Below, piece after piece: positions 37,980 through 40,189 of a stretch of 40,189 nucleotides of DNA. The first letter of the stretch is position 1, and each line of letters opens with the position of its first letter. The DNA comes from Hydrogenophaga flava NBRC 102514. Its GTDB lineage: Bacteria > Pseudomonadota > Gammaproteobacteria > Burkholderiales > Burkholderiaceae_C. The translations under genes were made by a program, and so were the position numbers. The stretch lies in the NCBI RefSeq assembly GCF_001571145.1, contig NZ_BCTF01000038.1, forward strand, positions 1-40,189, read 5' to 3'. Under the pieces are notes generated by a model that made no database searches, was not told the DNA's origin, and saw nothing but the letters and a program-made list of their open reading frames with translations.

Positions 37980-40016
37980 ATGTCCCTCTCCATCCCCTGC
38001 GTCCTGATGCGCGCCGGCACCTCGCGCGGGCCGTTCTTCCTGCGCGACTGGCTGCCCGAAGGCGACGAGGCGCGCGACCAGGCGCTGATCGGCGCCATCG
38101 GTGCCTCCGACCCGCTGCAGCTCGACGGCCTGGGCGGCGGCAGCACGCTCAACAGCAAGGTTGCCATCGTCTCGCGCTCCAGCGTGCCGGGCTGCGACCT
38201 GGACTACCTGTTCGCCCAGGTCGGCGTCGGCCACCGCTCGGTGGACACACGGCCCAACTGCGGCAACATGCTCTCGGGCGTGGCGCCGTTCGCCATCGAA
38301 CAGGGGTTGATCCCGGCACAGGACGGCAGCACCACGGTCCGCATCCACAACGTCAACACTGGCTCGCAGATCGAGGCCACGGTGCGCACGCCGGGCGGCA
38401 AGGTGAGTTACGACGGCGACGCACGCATCGACGGCGTGGCCGGCACCGCGGCGCCCATCCTGCTGAACTTCCTCGACGCCTGGGGCGCGGTCACCGGCCA
38501 GGTCTTCCCCACCGGCCAGCGCATCGACGTGATCGACGGCCTGGACGTGACCTGCATCGACGCGGCCATGCCGCTGATGATCCTGCGCGCGATCGACCTC
38601 GGCCTCACCGGTCGCGAGCGCCCGGCGGAGCTGGACGCCAACAAGGCCTTGCTGGAGCGCATCGAAGCGCTGCGGCTGGAGGCCGGCCGTCGCATGGGAC
38701 TGGGCGACGTGTCCAACAGCGTGGTGCCCAAGCCGGTACTGGTGAGCGCGGGCGACACGCTGGAGAGCATCACCTCGCGCTACTTCACGCCGCACAAGTG
38801 CCACGCCTCGCACGCGGTCACCGGCGCCATAGGCGTGGCCACGGCCTTCGCCCTGCCGGGCACGGTGGCCAGCGGCATCGCGCGCCGCGCAGGCCGCCAT
38901 GCGCTGGTGGTGCTGCACCCGGCCGGGCAGATCGACGTGGCGGTGGACATCGAAGGTGAAGGCGAGGCCATCGAGGTCAAGAGCGCCGCCCTGGTGCGCA
39001 CCGCCCGCAAGATCATGCAGGGCATGCTGCACCTGCCGGGCTATGTGTTTCCGCCCGCGGCGCCGGTGCCCGGCAGCGTGGCGCCGTCGGCGTCCAGCGC
39101 GGTGCGCAACTTTCCGCAGCACGAGCTGCACATCATCGTGCCGACCAGCGCGGGTGGCGGCAACGACACCATGGCGCGCACGCTCACGCGCAAGCTGGGG
39201 CCGCTGCTGGGCCAGCCGCTGGTGGTGGACAACCGGGCGGGCGCCAACGGCAGCATCGCGGCCGAATACGTGGCCGCCGCCGAACCCGACGGCCACACCC
39301 TGATGTTCGGCTACATCGCCACCCACGGCATCAACCCCGCGCTGCAGAAGCTGCGCTACGACCCGGTGGCGGACTTCTCGCCAGTGGGCCTGATCGGATA
39401 TTCACCCACGCTGCTGGTGGTGCCGGCCGCCCTGCCGGTGGACGACGTGGCTTCCCTGGTGCGGCTGCTGCGCGACGCGCCCGCGCCCATGGCCTACGCC
39501 TCGGCCGGAGAGGGCACGGTGCCGCACCTGGCGGCCGAGCTGCTCCAGCTGCAGACCGGCACGCGCCTGACCCGCGCCGACTTCTCAGGCGCCGGGCCGG
39601 CGATTGCGGATGTGGCCAATGGCCTGGTGCAGCTGATGTTCCCGAGCCTGTTCACGGCCCTGCCGTACCTGCGCAGCAAACGGCTGAAGGCCCTGGCGGT
39701 GGCGGGCACGGAACGGCTAGCGGCCTGCCCCGATGTGCCGACGCTGTCGGAAGCGGGGGTGCCAGGTGTGGCGATGACGCAGTGGTACGCGCTGTTCGCG
39801 CCGGCCAAGACGCCGCACAGCGTCACGCGCCAGCTCAACACCGCGCTCAACACGGTGCTGCGCGACCCGGAGGTGGCGGCCCGCATGCAGGCAGAAGGCG
39901 CCCAGGTGCAGACCTCGACGCCGGGCGAGCTGCACGACCTGCTGCTCGCCGAGGGCGAGCGCTGGCAGGACGTGGTGCGTCAGGCCGGCCTGCGCCTGAA
40001 CATGGCCGCCGACTGA
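37980..40016 (+). CDS. Fusion of PrpF/GalD-type isomerase with a signal-less TctC domain
   Basis: A 678-residue two-domain protein. Residues 1-358 are a PrpF-family isomerase (4-oxalomesaconate tautomerase or methylaconitate isomerase type): PCVLMRAGTSRGPFF, GLGGGSTLNSKVAIV, the cysteine motif RPNCGNMLSGVAPFA (C94) and FTPHKCHASHAVTGAIGVATA. After a Pro/Ala/Ser linker (359-377), residues 378-678 are a full TctC/Bug domain that starts exactly where a mature one would (FPQHELHIIVPTSAGGGND). No signal peptide or membrane segment precedes it, so the binding domain should be cytoplasmic. It resembles the upstream tctC product, suggesting duplication then fusion. The frame is uninterrupted. Usual PrpF proteins are 350-400 residues. 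Confidence 0.9.
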   Translation: MSLSIPCVLMRAGTSRGPFFLRDWLPEGDEARDQALIGAIGASDPLQLDGLGGGSTLNSKVAIVSRSSVPGCDLDYLFAQVGVGHRSVDTRPNCGNMLSGVAPFAIEQGLIPAQDGSTTVRIHNVNTGSQIEATVRTPGGKVSYDGDARIDGVAGTAAPILLNFLDAWGAVTGQVFPTGQRIDVIDGLDVTCIDAAMPLMILRAIDLGLTGRERPAELDANKALLERIEALRLEAGRRMGLGDVSNSVVPKPVLVSAGDTLESITSRYFTPHKCHASHAVTGAIGVATAFALPGTVASGIARRAGRHALVVLHPAGQIDVAVDIEGEGEAIEVKSAALVRTARKIMQGMLHLPGYVFPPAAPVPGSVAPSASSAVRNFPQHELHIIVPTSAGGGNDTMARTLTRKLGPLLGQPLVVDNRAGANGSIAAEYVAAAEPDGHTLMFGYIATHGINPALQKLRYDPVADFSPVGLIGYSPTLLVVPAALPVDDVASLVRLLRDAPAPMAYASAGEGTVPHLAAELLQLQTGTRLTRADFSGAGPAIADVANGLVQLMFPSLFTALPYLRSKRLKALAVAGTERLAACPDVPTLSEAGVPGVAMTQWYALFAPAKTPHSVTRQLNTALNTVLRDPEVAARMQAEGAQVQTSTPGELHDLLLAEGERWQDVVRQAGLRLNMAAD

Positions 40017-40021
40017 GGCGG

Positions 40022-40189
40022 TCAGGCCGCGCGGCGCGCCAGCACTTCAAACGCCGGCAGCGTCTTGCCTTCCAGCACTTCCAGGAAGGCGCCGCCGCCG
40101 GTGGAGATGTAGCCCACGTCCTTCTCGATGCCGTACTTGGCAATCGCGGCCAGCGTGTCGCCACCACCGGCGATGCTGAAGGCGCTGCT
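40022..40189 (-). CDS. pgk: Phosphoglycerate kinase, C-terminal end (gene continues beyond window)
   Basis: The last 55 residues of phosphoglycerate kinase, which transfers phosphate between 1,3-bisphosphoglycerate and ADP. The stretch SIAGGGDTLAAIAKYG followed by GYISTGGGAFLEVLEG and KTLPAFEVLARR is diagnostic for the nucleotide-binding C-terminus. The stop is at 40022-40024. It converges on the prpF-tctC fusion gene with a 5-base gap. The promoter lies outside the window, so the GTAACY repeat cannot be tested here. Confidence 0.95.
   Translation of the reverse strand, partial: SSAFSIAGGGDTLAAIAKYGIEKDVGYISTGGGAFLEVLEGKTLPAFEVLARRAA

Noticed and set aside
1..40189. CRISPR array, IS element, integrase, tRNA or rRNA
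   Set aside because: No spaced repeat units, no transposase or integrase motifs and no cloverleaf or rRNA-like stretch were noticed. Only a dedicated search could exclude short RNAs.

Overview
The window is high-GC DNA with dense, tightly packed genes. The gene content points to a betaproteobacterium of the order Burkholderiales, most likely family Comamonadaceae (Hydrogenophaga- or Acidovorax-like). The reasons are the Bug/TctC solute-binding proteins beside LysR regulators, a nagI/nagK-type gentisate pathway, a B12-dependent ribonucleotide reductase next to nnrS, and the fba-purC pair. The taxon is inferred from gene content, not from a marker search. No rRNA, tRNA, CRISPR array, insertion sequence or integrase was seen, and no gene-free stretch exceeds 300 bases.

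Layout. 1-4.3 kb: the partial gene of a repeat-containing lipoprotein, then a TctC-type binding protein and a DapA-like aldolase/dehydratase divergent from a LysR regulator. 5.2-11.4 kb: central carbon and purine genes (gpr, a DUF2721 gene, purC, fba, an esterase-like lipoprotein, pyk). The promoters of gpr, fba and pyk share an 11-bp-period direct repeat, GTAACY-N5-GTAACYGG, that I cannot assign to a known regulator. 11.4-15.0 kb: a MarR/siderophore-interacting-protein divergon and a MarR/gentisate operon with a readable sigma70 promoter and operator.

14.9-29 kb is the core of the window: two divergent operons for life without oxygen. The leftward one encodes a nitronate-monooxygenase-like protein, the B12-dependent ribonucleotide reductase NrdJ, NnrS, a nitroreductase, a small conserved protein, a hemerythrin-like protein and a bacteriohemerythrin. 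The rightward one encodes UbiU, UbiV and UbiT (oxygen-independent ubiquinone synthesis), a UbiX-type flavin prenyltransferase and a UbiD-type decarboxylase with start/stop overlaps throughout, followed by a soluble exported PilJ-domain protein carrying two nitrate-sensor-like motifs. The 260-bp region between the operons holds three FNR/Anr/Dnr-type boxes. Two of them sit exactly 32 bp (centre to centre) from a -10-like hexamer, one facing each way, which is class II activation geometry for both operons. Together they look like a single anoxia or nitric-oxide switch for quinone synthesis, DNA precursor synthesis and NO/nitro stress handling.

29-40 kb is more accessory: an exported protein divergent from an AraC regulator that has a 21-bp-spaced direct repeat; a luciferase-like oxidoreductase; a chimeric lipoprotein gene with an AbrB-antitoxin-like start; an old yellow enzyme; an orphan AAA ATPase behind an AT-rich tandem-palindrome promoter; a SirB2/DUF454 pair; and a LysR-controlled locus with a TctC-type protein followed by a 678-residue fusion of a PrpF/GalD-type isomerase to a second, signal-less TctC domain. 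The window ends in the 3' end of pgk. An acyl-CoA dehydrogenase gene at 27.9-29.1 kb carries an in-frame stop that cuts off a 27-codon tail which still looks coding.
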